Shown here piece by piece: positions 25,996 to 35,216 of a stretch of DNA of 51,768 nucleotides. Each line of letters opens with the position of its first letter. Positions within the stretch are counted from its first letter, which is position 1. The stretch lies in the NCBI GenBank assembly GCA_944321365.1, contig CALULA010000016.1, forward strand, positions 1 through 51,768. The letters are read 5' to 3'. The notes below the pieces were generated by a model. It searched no databases and was not told the origin of the DNA. It saw only the letters and a list, made by a program, of their open reading frames with translations. The translations under genes and the position numbers were made by a program. This stretch comes from an uncultured Paraprevotella sp. (GTDB lineage: Bacteria; Bacteroidota; Bacteroidia; Bacteroidales; Bacteroidaceae).

Positions 25996-26967
25996 ATGAA
26001 AAAAAGGTATTTGGTGCCCGGCGATTATATGGCCGACCCGTCGGTGCACGTTTTTGAAGGCAAAGTGTATATCTACCCCTCGCACGATTATGAGAGTGGC
26101 ATTCCGGAAGACGACTGGGGGTCGCATTTCAACATGCGGGACTATCATGTGTTCTCGCTGGACGATGTGATGGAAGGACCGGTCACAGATCACGGCGTGG
26201 TGCTCGACGTGGACGATGTGCCTTGGGCCAAGCGGCAGATGTGGGACTGCGACTGCTGCGAGAAGAACGGCAAGTATTATCTGTATTTTCCCGCTAAGGA
26301 CAAGACCGACATCTTCCGTCTGGGCGTGGCTGTGAGCGATACGCCCTATGGACCTTTCGTGCCCGAACCCGACCCTGTCCGGGGCAGTTACTCCATCGAC
26401 CCGGCGGTGTTCAAGGACGATGACGGGCAGGTGTATGTCTATTTCGGCGGCCTGATGGGCGGACAGCTTCAGCGTTACAAGGATAACAGTGCGCTGGAGT
26501 GTGCAGAGTTTCCGGCAGATGATGAGCCGGCCATACCGTCGCGTATTGCCCGTCTGACGGATGATATGCTGCAGTTTGCCGAGGCTCCCCGTGCGGTCGT
26601 CATTCTGGATGCCGACGGCAAGCCGTTGACGGCCGGTGATCACGACCGGCGTTTCTTTGAGGCCTCGTGGATGCACAAGTACAACGGGAAATACTATTTC
26701 TCCTATTCCACCGGTGACACACACCGTCTGTGCTACGCCATTGGTGACAATCCCTACGGTCCGTTTGTCTATCAGGGCGTGATTCTCACACCGGTAGTGG
26801 GCTGGACCACGCATCATTGCATTGTGGAATACAAAGGCCGGTGGTATCTGTTCCATCACGATTCCGTGCCTTCCGGAGGGCGCACGTGGCTGCGCAGCCT
26901 GAAGGTGTGCGAGTTGCAGTATGATGCCGAGGGGCATATCCAGACCATAGAAGGGACAGACGAATGA
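25996..26967 (+). CDS. GH43 beta-xylosidase/alpha-L-arabinofuranosidase
   Basis: The enzyme is a single five-bladed propeller of about 323 residues without a signal peptide, so it should act in the cytoplasm on imported xylo-oligosaccharides. The catalytic base Asp14 is in YMADPSVHVFEG, the pKa-modulating Asp in SIDPAVFKDDDG, and the acid Glu in FFEASWMHKYNGKYYFSYST. The sequence YLVPGDYMADPSVHVF is typical of the subfamily found in xylan loci. ATG 25996 is chosen because it gives the usual MKKRYLVPGDY start; ATG 25972 is possible, and 25939 would overlap the xylanase gene. It overlaps the GH67 gene by four bases. Confidence 0.9.
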   Translation: MKKRYLVPGDYMADPSVHVFEGKVYIYPSHDYESGIPEDDWGSHFNMRDYHVFSLDDVMEGPVTDHGVVLDVDDVPWAKRQMWDCDCCEKNGKYYLYFPAKDKTDIFRLGVAVSDTPYGPFVPEPDPVRGSYSIDPAVFKDDDGQVYVYFGGLMGGQLQRYKDNSALECAEFPADDEPAIPSRIARLTDDMLQFAEAPRAVVILDADGKPLTAGDHDRRFFEASWMHKYNGKYYFSYSTGDTHRLCYAIGDNPYGPFVYQGVILTPVVGWTTHHCIVEYKGRWYLFHHDSVPSGGRTWLRSLKVCELQYDAEGHIQTIEGTDE

Positions 26968-29039
26968 CATCCGTGCAGCTTATGATGAGATATGTGCTGA
27001 CTGTCGTAGGACTGGCACTCGCTTTCCTGCTCCGTGCGGAGGACGGCCACAGACTGTGGCTCCGCATGGAGCGGAATGCCGCACCGGCGGAAGTGCGCGT
27101 GGCCGGACCTGCAAAAAAGACTGTCACGCTGGCAATTGCCAGAGAGGAACTTGCAGATTTCTGGAAAGGAGAGGAGCGGCTGGTCTTGTCGGTGTCGGAC
27201 GATGCTCCGGGACGCGACGGCTTCCGTATTCGGCGGCGCGGTCAGGAGATTCAGCTCTCGTCGGCTTCCGATATCGGCGTGCTCTATGCCGCCTACGCCT
27301 TGTTGCGCAGACAGCAGACCGGACAGCTTCTGTCCGACGGGCAGACCGTGGAAGAAAGCCCTTCCTACGACCTGCGCATTCTGAACCATTGGGATAATCC
27401 GGACGGGACGGTTGAGAGAGGTTATGCCGGACGCTCCATCTGGAAGTGGGACGAGCTTCCCGGAAAACTCTCTCCGCTGTATCGCGAATACGCACGGGCC
27501 AATGCTTCGGTGGGCATCAATGCCACGGTGCTCAACAATGTGAATGCCAAGGCCGAGATGCTTTCCGGGGATATGCTCCGCAAGGTGATGGCCATTGCCG
27601 CTACGCTCCGCCCGTATGGCATCCGTGTTTTCCTGTCGGTGAACTTTGCCACACCCAAACTGTTGGGAGGTTTGCCCACTGCCGATCCATTGGATGCCGA
27701 AGTGCGGAAATGGTGGACGGGAAAAGTGGAGGAAATCTACCGCCTGATTCCGGATTTCGGGGGCTTTCTGGTGAAAGCCAACAGCGAGGGGACGCCCGGT
27801 CCGCAAGATTACGGACGCACGCATGCCGACGGTGCGAACATGTTGGCCGACGTACTGGCTCCCCATGGAGGTGTTGTCATGTGGAGGGCTTTTGTTTATC
27901 AGCCGTCCAATTCCGACCGCGCTTGTCAGGCTTATGAGGAATTTGTGCCGCTCGACGGCTGTTTCCGTGACAATGTGATTGTGCAGGTGAAGAACGGTCC
28001 CATCGATTTTCAGCCGCGCGAGCCTTTCAGTCCGTTGTTCGGTGCCATGCCGCATACGCAGATTATGCCGGAGTTCCAAATCACTCAGGAATATCTGGGG
28101 CAATCCATACATACGGTATTTCTGGCCACAATGTGGAAAGACTGTCTGGATGCCGATACCTATTATGACGGTGGAGCCACGGTGGCAGCCGTTACACAGC
28201 ATAAGGTTTCGGAAAAATCCCTGTCGGCCATGGCCGGTGTCTCCAACATTGGCGATACGGTGAACTGGACGGGTAACGACATGGCGCAGGCCAACTGGTA
28301 TGCTTTCGGACGTCTGTGCTGGAACAGTCATTACACGGCCCGTCAGATTGCAGAGGAATTCTTGCAGCAGACGTTCACGGACGATGAACGCTTTGTGGCT
28401 CCGATGTGTCAGCTGCTGTTGCGCTCATGGAATGTGGCGGTGGACTATATGATGCCTATGGGGCTGCACCACATTTTTGCTTTCAGTCATCATTACGGAC
28501 CGGAGCCGTGGTGCAATCTGGAGGGGATGAGGCCGGACTGGCTGCCTCCCTATTACCATCAGGCTGATTCGGCCGGACTGGGTTTCGACCGCACCCGCTC
28601 AGGTTCGGATGCCGTATCGCAATATCACGAGCCGTTGGCTACGATATATAATGACGTGCATACTTGTCCGGAGGAATATCTGCTGTGGTTTCACCATGTG
28701 CCGTGGGATTTCGTGATGTCTGACGGGCTTACGATGTGGGAAAATCTGTGCTATACCTATTATCGGGGAGCCGAGGAGGCCGCACGGTTTACTGATTTGT
28801 GGCGGGAGATGCGCCCCTATGTGGATGCAGAACGTTATGCGGCTATGTTAAAGCGGTTTGAACGTCAGTCGAAAGATGCCGTGTGGTGGCGCGATGCTTG
28901 TGCGCAATACTTTGCCCGTTTTTCCGCAAGACCGATTCCGGCTGACTGCACAAAACCGGTCCATCTCCTGCAAGACCTGATGGAATTCCACCTGGATATA
29001 GACAATTATACGGCAGCAGATATGGAAAAATTGCCTTGA
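26964..29039 (+). CDS. aguA: GH67 alpha-glucuronidase
   Basis: The 691-residue enzyme removes (4-O-methyl-)glucuronic acid from the non-reducing end of aldouronic acids made by GH10 xylanase. A signal-like N-terminus (VLTVVGLALAFLL) implies periplasmic location. Catalytic residues can be placed by family spacing: acid Glu275 in KANSEG, and the two bases Asp348 (GPIDFQ) and Glu376 (TQEYLGQ). The ATG overlaps the GH43 stop codon (ATGA), so the two are translationally coupled. ATG 26982 or 26985 would still leave a signal peptide. A bidirectional hairpin terminator ends the operon. Confidence 0.95.
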   Translation: MTSVQLMMRYVLTVVGLALAFLLRAEDGHRLWLRMERNAAPAEVRVAGPAKKTVTLAIAREELADFWKGEERLVLSVSDDAPGRDGFRIRRRGQEIQLSSASDIGVLYAAYALLRRQQTGQLLSDGQTVEESPSYDLRILNHWDNPDGTVERGYAGRSIWKWDELPGKLSPLYREYARANASVGINATVLNNVNAKAEMLSGDMLRKVMAIAATLRPYGIRVFLSVNFATPKLLGGLPTADPLDAEVRKWWTGKVEEIYRLIPDFGGFLVKANSEGTPGPQDYGRTHADGANMLADVLAPHGGVVMWRAFVYQPSNSDRACQAYEEFVPLDGCFRDNVIVQVKNGPIDFQPREPFSPLFGAMPHTQIMPEFQITQEYLGQSIHTVFLATMWKDCLDADTYYDGGATVAAVTQHKVSEKSLSAMAGVSNIGDTVNWTGNDMAQANWYAFGRLCWNSHYTARQIAEEFLQQTFTDDERFVAPMCQLLLRSWNVAVDYMMPMGLHHIFAFSHHYGPEPWCNLEGMRPDWLPPYYHQADSAGLGFDRTRSGSDAVSQYHEPLATIYNDVHTCPEEYLLWFHHVPWDFVMSDGLTMWENLCYTYYRGAEEAARFTDLWREMRPYVDAERYAAMLKRFERQSKDAVWWRDACAQYFARFSARPIPADCTKPVHLLQDLMEFHLDIDNYTAADMEKLP

Positions 29040-29076
29040 TGTTACATGGGAAATGAAGAATGTTATTCTGTAACAT
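29039..29076. repeat. Nested inverted repeats at the GH67 stop codon
   Basis: ATGTTACA (29039-29046) is complementary to TGTAACAT (29069-29076), and AGAAT/ATTCT (29057-29069) lies inside. It begins in the GH67 stop codon and just precedes the terminator, so it could be an mRNA 3' structure. It contains the sequence of the operator half-site but is not at the operator distance from a -7 box. Confidence 0.5.
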
Positions 29077-29086
29077 GGCTGCATTG

Positions 29087-29138
29087 AAAAGCGAAAAGAG
29101 CATGGATTGTAAAAGACATGCTCTTTTTCGCTTTTTTT
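29087..29138. terminator. Terminator of the xylan enzyme operon
   Basis: GCGAAAAGAGCATG (29091-29104) pairs with CATGCTCTTTTTCGC (29117-29131) with one bulged T, bordered by AAAA on the left and TTTTTTT on the right. It separates the enzyme operon from the FAS1/SusCD operon. Confidence 0.9.
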
Positions 29139-29145
29139 ATATAAA

Positions 29146-29211
29146 TGAAACATACACGAAGAAACATGATACACTGCCAAAAAAGACTTATTGCAAAACG
29201 ATGTAATTTAG
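29146..29211 (+). promoter_or_regulatory. Direct-repeat operator and promoter of the FAS1/SusCD operon
   Basis: TGAAACA (29146-29152) and TGATACA (29167-29173) start 21 bases apart. The second begins 37 bases before TAATTTAG (29204-29211), one base off the -7 consensus. No -33 TTTG is seen. The leader to the ATG at 29275 would be about 55 nt. Confidence 0.6.
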
Positions 29212-29274
29212 TGGCCGATATGAAGAGAGTTGCAATAATATTAAAGAATGTGAGAACTGATAAAATGATCTAAT

Positions 29275-31839
29275 ATGAGTTTAACGAAAAACCGAAGAAG
29301 ATTCGCCCCGTTCTGGGCAGGCTTGGCATGCTGTGCTTTTGGTTGTTTATACTCTTGTAACGACGGATATAATCTGGCTGAAGAAGATCCGGCGTGGTTG
29401 GGAAGCAGTATATACGACTATTTGAAAAGTAACGGGAACTACACGAACGTGGTGCGGATTATCGACGACTTGGGGTATGCCGATGTGCTTGCCCGCACGG
29501 GTAGCAAGACCTTGTTTGTGGCAGATGACGATGCCTATGCCCGCTTTTTCAGTAGCAGGAAGTGGGGCGTGGGGAGTTATGAGGAACTTTCCGAAGCGCA
29601 GAAAAAACAGCTGCTTTATGGTGCCATGATTAACAATGCCTGTCAGGTGGCATATCTTTCCAGCTCAACCGGACCTACGGAAGGCGACTGTATGCGTCGC
29701 GTGACTTCCGTTTCGGCTTATGACACAGTGCCTGTCCTGAAGCCGGCTGATATGCCCGACAACGGTTATTGGGCATATTATAAGAAATCAGGGAAAACAA
29801 TTCCTTGTCTGGAGGATATGACCACGGCGCCGATGATTCATTTCATCGAGGCTTTCCTCCAGAACCGGAGCATTACGAATGATGATTGTAACTTCCTGTT
29901 TAATTATACGATGGAGCGTCAGGCCGGAGATGCTAATGTGAATGGCGTGATGATGGCAGAGCAGAACATCCGTTGTTCCAATGGTTTTGTCCACAGAATG
30001 GCTGAAGTGATGACGCCGTTGCCCAATCTGGCGAACCTGATTGCTCAAATGCCGCGTGCGAAACAATGGTCGTCGTTCCTGGATCGTTTCAGCGCACCTT
30101 TCTATAGCCAGGAGGCAACGCGCGAATATAACCGTCTGTATGGAACAAGCTACGACTCTGTGTTCCAGAAACGTTATTTTTCCGATCGTTCGCAAAATGG
30201 CGAAGCTTTGAACATTACGCAGAACGACGAACCGGTGGAAGCAACGCTGAAGTTCGATCCGGGATGGAATTCATACTATTCGCAGCTGAATGCCAGCACG
30301 TCTACCGATGTGGCTTTGCAGGAGGATATGGCTGTGATGCTCGTGCCGACAGACGAGGCTCTGGACCGTTACTGGAATGAAGAGGGCGGGGCTGTGCTGA
30401 AGGACCGTTATGGAACATGGGAAAACGTCCCCGATCAGGTGATTGCGAAGATGCTGAATGTAAACATGCTGAACTCGTTCACCAACTCAGTGCCCAGCAA
30501 GTTCGGGACTGTGCTGAATGACGCCAACGATGATTTGGGTATCGAGCCGGAAGATGTGGACAGCGTGTTCTTCGCTTGCAACGGTGCTGTTTATCTGACC
30601 AATAAGGTGTTTAACCCGGTGGCCTACATTTCAGTGTCGTTCCCCGCTTTGGTCAATGAGACGATGAACATCATCTACTGGGCTATCGAACAGCTGGATT
30701 ATGACGTTTATCTGAATTCACAGAACTCTTACTACAGCTTGTTCATCCCCACGAACAATGGTTTGCTGACTTATGTGGATCCTTGCTCTTTCGGTAAGAA
30801 CAAGACGCAGATCTATCAGTTCCATTATGATCCTACGGCTTTGACGGAAGAAAATCGTGTATGGGCAGCCATATATGATTATGACGTGGAGACCGGTGAC
30901 ATCGGTGATTCCATAGGTGTGGCTTCACAGGCTCAGGTGGAGAACCGTCTGAAAGATATTCTGGAGACTCATATTGTTGTGGGTAATGTGGAAGACGGTA
31001 AGAAATATTATGAGACAAAGGACGGCGGAGCCATATATGTGGAAAATGCCGGACAGGAGAACTCCATGAAGGTGAGCGGCGGCTGGCAGCTGGAACACGG
31101 AAAGGATGTGACGGTGACACGTATTTACGACCAGACAGTAGATGGAAACGGAAAAGCTTATATCCTGGAATCAGCTCCTATACAGACTGCACGTAAATCC
31201 GTAGCGGACATTCTGTCTGAGCACGATGAGTTCTCGGAATTCTATGCTCTGTTGCGAGACTCGGAGTTCTTGAGCGAAAGAATCACTGTGGGGAGCACGA
31301 CAAGTGAGAACGCTAAATGGTATGCTTGTCCGAGTCCGAGCATCAACCTGTTCAATACGTTCAATTATACGGTGTATGTTCCTACGAACGAGTCAATCCA
31401 GGCTCTGCATGATTCCGGTGAATTGCCCACGTGGGAAGATGTCTTGGCAACGGAAAGCGAATCGAGAAAAGAGGAGTTGACAGAACAGATCAACCAGTTC
31501 CTCAAGTATCACATCCAGGATAATTCTCTTTATATCGGACAGGGCAATATCGCCAATGCCGATTATGAGACATCGGCCTACCAGATAGATGAAGCTACCA
31601 ACACTCTTTCTTACTTCCGTGTGAACGTGGAGGGCGATGACACGCATCTGAACATTACGGACCGTGCCGGGAACACGCGTCACGTGGTGACGAGCGGAGG
31701 CCTTTACAACCTGATGGCACGCGAATATCAGTATGATGCAAATACGGACGTTGCGGATGCCCAGACCATTTATACGTCGTCGTATGCTGTGGTGCATCAG
31801 ATAGACGGTGTGCTGGATTGGCACGAGGCAGCAGAATAG
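29275..31839 (+). CDS. FAS1 (fasciclin)-repeat surface lipoprotein, first gene of the SusCD operon
   Basis: The 854-residue product has a lipoprotein signal (AGLACCAFGCLYSC, Cys at 28). I see about four FAS1-like units, each with a helix-rich start followed by a 'TLFVADDDAYARFF' or 'YTVYVPTNESIQAL' strand: about 45-185, 245-415, 430-590 and 640-850. FAS1 domains act in adhesion and, in Bacteroidetes PULs, stand where surface glycan-binding proteins are expected. As the first gene ahead of SusC/SusD under a xylan-type operator, it probably captures polysaccharide at the surface; that is inference. No enzyme motif is present. Confidence 0.8.
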   Translation: MSLTKNRRRFAPFWAGLACCAFGCLYSCNDGYNLAEEDPAWLGSSIYDYLKSNGNYTNVVRIIDDLGYADVLARTGSKTLFVADDDAYARFFSSRKWGVGSYEELSEAQKKQLLYGAMINNACQVAYLSSSTGPTEGDCMRRVTSVSAYDTVPVLKPADMPDNGYWAYYKKSGKTIPCLEDMTTAPMIHFIEAFLQNRSITNDDCNFLFNYTMERQAGDANVNGVMMAEQNIRCSNGFVHRMAEVMTPLPNLANLIAQMPRAKQWSSFLDRFSAPFYSQEATREYNRLYGTSYDSVFQKRYFSDRSQNGEALNITQNDEPVEATLKFDPGWNSYYSQLNASTSTDVALQEDMAVMLVPTDEALDRYWNEEGGAVLKDRYGTWENVPDQVIAKMLNVNMLNSFTNSVPSKFGTVLNDANDDLGIEPEDVDSVFFACNGAVYLTNKVFNPVAYISVSFPALVNETMNIIYWAIEQLDYDVYLNSQNSYYSLFIPTNNGLLTYVDPCSFGKNKTQIYQFHYDPTALTEENRVWAAIYDYDVETGDIGDSIGVASQAQVENRLKDILETHIVVGNVEDGKKYYETKDGGAIYVENAGQENSMKVSGGWQLEHGKDVTVTRIYDQTVDGNGKAYILESAPIQTARKSVADILSEHDEFSEFYALLRDSEFLSERITVGSTTSENAKWYACPSPSINLFNTFNYTVYVPTNESIQALHDSGELPTWEDVLATESESRKEELTEQINQFLKYHIQDNSLYIGQGNIANADYETSAYQIDEATNTLSYFRVNVEGDDTHLNITDRAGNTRHVVTSGGLYNLMAREYQYDANTDVADAQTIYTSSYAVVHQIDGVLDWHEAAE

Positions 31840-31869
31840 AAATGTTGAATCAGTAATAATAATAGATGA

Positions 31870-34800
31870 ATGAAAACCATATATCGACATATCATATTGG
31901 GTGCATTCTCCGCTTTGCCGCTGGTCGGTTTTGCACAAGCACCCGGAACGATGATTAGTGGAACCGTGTCCGATGAGATAGAACCGCTGATGATGGTGAA
32001 CGTTGTAGAGGTGGATGAGGCCAACCGTATCGTGGCCCATGGCGTGACGGACATCAACGGAAACTTCTCTTTCCGCATCGTAGATCCGAAACATCGTCTG
32101 AAAATTTCATACGTGGGGTATGCCACACAGATTATTCCCATTAAGGGCACACGGTACAACATCATGCTCAAAAGCAACATGCAGCTGAAAGAGGTGGTGG
32201 TACAGCAGAAGAAGGTCGTACAGTCCAGCGGTCTGGCTATTCCGGAACGTGAGGTGTCCATGGCGCATCAGACTATCGATGCCAAGGAATTTGAAGGCCT
32301 GAGTCTGACGAGTATCGATGAGGCCTTGCAGGGACGTGTCGCCGGTCTGGACATCGTGTTCAATTCCGGTAACCTGGGTTCCGGAACGACCATGCGTCTT
32401 CGTGGTGTCAGCTCCATTAACGGAAATACGCAGCCGCTGGTCGTTGTGGACGGCAATATCTTTGAAAGTGACTATTTGTCGGGCTTTGATTTCGCTTCTG
32501 CCACGGAAGAGCAGTATTCCGAATTGCTGAATGTGAACCCTGATGATATTGCCAGCATTACGGTGCTGAAGGATGCCGCCGGTACGGCTATCTATGGTTC
32601 TCAGGGTGCCAACGGTGTGATTGAGATCAAGACGAAGCGCGGTACGAAAGGCAAGACGCGGGTCACTTATTCTTATGCCGCCACTTTGACTTATCAGCCC
32701 AAGGGCATGCGCATGCTGACCGGTGACCAGTATACCATGCTGATGAAAGAAGCTTATTATAACCCACAGCTGAGCGACGCATCCTCCAATATACCGGAGT
32801 TCAACTATGATCCGTCGTTTGCGGAATATGAGAACTACAACAACAATACCGACTGGGTGGATGAGGTGACAAAGTTGGGCTGGCTGCAGAAACATTATGT
32901 GACGTTGTCGGGTGGTGGTGAGAAAGCCGTGTTCCGCATTTCCGGAGGCTATGACCATCAGACCGGTACGGTCATCGGACAGGAACTGGACCGTTTCACC
33001 ACCCGCGTGGCTCTTGACTATTTCGTGAGCGACCGTATCAAGATCGTGACGAACTTCAACATGACTTATCAGAACAACCAGAAGAACTACGATTATAAGG
33101 ACGAGAACAACCAGTCGCTCGACCTGCTGGCCATCGCTTACCGCAAGATGCCGAACATGTCGGTGTACGAGCAGGACGCTTATGGGAATAATACCAATAA
33201 TTATTACCACATGTTGCCTACGGCCTCCAGCGTGTTCCGCAACAATGGCGACCAGTACAGCCTGGTCAATCCGGTGGCTCTTGCCTATGAGGCCATGAAC
33301 GACGAGACCAAGTACAACATTCAGCCGGAGTTCCAGCTGCACTACAACCTGCTGGGTGTCGATGCGACAAAGACACAGTTGAAGTATGAGGGAAAGGTGT
33401 TGTTCAATATTCAGAATATTTACAACGATTCATTCTATCCTTCCAGCCTGGTGACCGCAGGGTGGACAGATACAAACAACAACCGTTCTGCTTCTTCTGC
33501 TTATAAGAGTAATGCGATTACCACGACCCATCGTCTGACTTTCACGCCGGCATTCAAGAATACCGACCATTCATTCATGGCGATGGCACAGTTCCAGCTT
33601 ACGAACGGCAGTTCCAAGAAACAGAACAATCAGGTGTACAACTTGCCGACCGGTGATATTCAGTCGGCATCGGCGGACGGTCTGATTTCTGCCATGTCTA
33701 CCGAGGCCGGGCAGTGGAGGAACATTTATCTGACGTTTTCTGCGCACTATGCTTTTAAAGGGCGTTATATTGCCGACTTCTCCATCCGTCGTGACGGGTC
33801 GACAAAGTTCGGCGACAATAAACGTTGGGGTAACTTCCCGGCTTTCTCACTCCGTTGGAATGTCATAGACGAGCCGTGGATGGAAAAGACCCGCAAATGG
33901 CTGTCCATGCTTTCTGTACGTCCGGGTTGGGGACGTGTGGGTAGTCAGCCGACGTCAGATTATCTTTATTTTTCCAAGTATACGTCTACTGATTCCTATA
34001 ATTCCGGTACTGCTGTCTATCCGAGCAACATCCGTTTGAGCAATCTGCAGTGGGAAGAGAAGGAGACATGGAATGTGGGTTTCGACCTCGGTCTGTTCAA
34101 TAACATGATTACAGCAGACTTCAATGTCTACACACAGCTGACCTCAAAACTGTTGATGAGGGACCAGAATATACCATCGTCTTCCGGATTCAACAGGCTT
34201 TCGTGGATCAATGCGGGCGATATGCGTAACAATGGTTGGGAATTCAACATCAACGGTACGAACGTGGTCAAGGCCGGCAAGTTCTCGTTGGGCTTCAACG
34301 TGACCTTCGCCAACAACAGGAATGAGATTGTGAAGATGGATCCGACGGTCCTGAACAATCTGAACAGCGACTTCGACAACAGGAACGGTTCCTATCTGAG
34401 CCGTGTGCAGCTGAACAATCCTTTCGGTGCGATCTACGGCTTCCGCTATAAAGGTGTCTATCAGTATTCCGACTATTCGGATGTGGAGGTGCCGGGCGTG
34501 AGCGGTCCGAATGCTCCTGTATCCCGCGATGCGGACGGCAATGTCATCCGCGACAAGGCAGGTTTCACCATTCCGATGGTATTCGGCTACGACAATGTGA
34601 CCGGTACGTCGCTGTATGAGTTCAAGGGTGGCGATGCCATTTATGAGGATGTCAATCACGACGGTAACATCAATGAGCTGGATATCGTCTATCTGGGTTC
34701 ATCCCTGCCGAAGATTACCGGCGGATGGGGCATCAAGCTGAATTACGGACGCTGGTCGCTCAACGCACAGTTCAACTTCCGTGCGGGCAACAAGGTGGTG

Positions 34801-35196
34801 AACCGTGCGCGGATGAATGCAGAGTCTATGTACAACAACAATAATCAGTCGGCGGCTGTCAACTGGCGTTGGCGCATGGAAGGCCAGGTGGCCGAGATAC
34901 CCCGTGCGTTGTATAACAGCGGTTACAACTACCTGGGTAGCGACCGTTTCGTGGAGGATGCGTCGTTCATGCGTCTGAATTATCTCGCGCTTTCTTATTC
35001 GTTCGACCCCAAACTGCTGAAACGCTTTGGCATAAACTCGTTGAGCATCAACCTCAACGCCAGCAACCTGTTCTGTCTGACCAACTATTCCGGTGCGGAT
35101 CCTGAGGTGTCTTACGGCACGATGGGTGTGGCTTATGATGATGCCAAAACACCGCGTTCGCGTCAGTTTACGGCACGTGTGATGATTGGTTTCTAA
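31870..35196 (+). CDS. SusC/RagA-family TonB-linked outer-membrane transporter 1
   Basis: The 1108-residue protein has a signal peptide (FSALPLVGFAQA), a CarboxypepD_reg domain (about 27-105, GTMISGTVSDEIEP), and a plug (about 115-260) with ALQGRVAGLDIV, RLRGVSSINGNTQPLVVVDG and SITVLKDAAGTAIYGSQGANG. The remainder is beta-barrel ending in Phe (RVMIGF). It imports oligosaccharides together with the SusD lipoprotein encoded 20 bases downstream, in a 'pedal-bin' complex powered by TonB. Confidence 0.94.
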   Translation: MKTIYRHIILGAFSALPLVGFAQAPGTMISGTVSDEIEPLMMVNVVEVDEANRIVAHGVTDINGNFSFRIVDPKHRLKISYVGYATQIIPIKGTRYNIMLKSNMQLKEVVVQQKKVVQSSGLAIPEREVSMAHQTIDAKEFEGLSLTSIDEALQGRVAGLDIVFNSGNLGSGTTMRLRGVSSINGNTQPLVVVDGNIFESDYLSGFDFASATEEQYSELLNVNPDDIASITVLKDAAGTAIYGSQGANGVIEIKTKRGTKGKTRVTYSYAATLTYQPKGMRMLTGDQYTMLMKEAYYNPQLSDASSNIPEFNYDPSFAEYENYNNNTDWVDEVTKLGWLQKHYVTLSGGGEKAVFRISGGYDHQTGTVIGQELDRFTTRVALDYFVSDRIKIVTNFNMTYQNNQKNYDYKDENNQSLDLLAIAYRKMPNMSVYEQDAYGNNTNNYYHMLPTASSVFRNNGDQYSLVNPVALAYEAMNDETKYNIQPEFQLHYNLLGVDATKTQLKYEGKVLFNIQNIYNDSFYPSSLVTAGWTDTNNNRSASSAYKSNAITTTHRLTFTPAFKNTDHSFMAMAQFQLTNGSSKKQNNQVYNLPTGDIQSASADGLISAMSTEAGQWRNIYLTFSAHYAFKGRYIADFSIRRDGSTKFGDNKRWGNFPAFSLRWNVIDEPWMEKTRKWLSMLSVRPGWGRVGSQPTSDYLYFSKYTSTDSYNSGTAVYPSNIRLSNLQWEEKETWNVGFDLGLFNNMITADFNVYTQLTSKLLMRDQNIPSSSGFNRLSWINAGDMRNNGWEFNINGTNVVKAGKFSLGFNVTFANNRNEIVKMDPTVLNNLNSDFDNRNGSYLSRVQLNNPFGAIYGFRYKGVYQYSDYSDVEVPGVSGPNAPVSRDADGNVIRDKAGFTIPMVFGYDNVTGTSLYEFKGGDAIYEDVNHDGNINELDIVYLGSSLPKITGGWGIKLNYGRWSLNAQFNFRAGNKVVNRARMNAESMYNNNNQSAAVNWRWRMEGQVAEIPRALYNSGYNYLGSDRFVEDASFMRLNYLALSYSFDPKLLKRFGINSLSINLNASNLFCLTNYSGADPEVSYGTMGVAYDDAKTPRSRQFTARVMIGF

Positions 35197-35216
35197 TATA
35201 AAAAACAGTATTGATT

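Noticed and set aside
29039..29076. ATGTTACA/TGTAACAT as an operator
   Set aside because: It overlaps the GH67 stop codon and precedes a terminator; no -7 box lies at the shared distance. I treat it as an RNA 3' structure.
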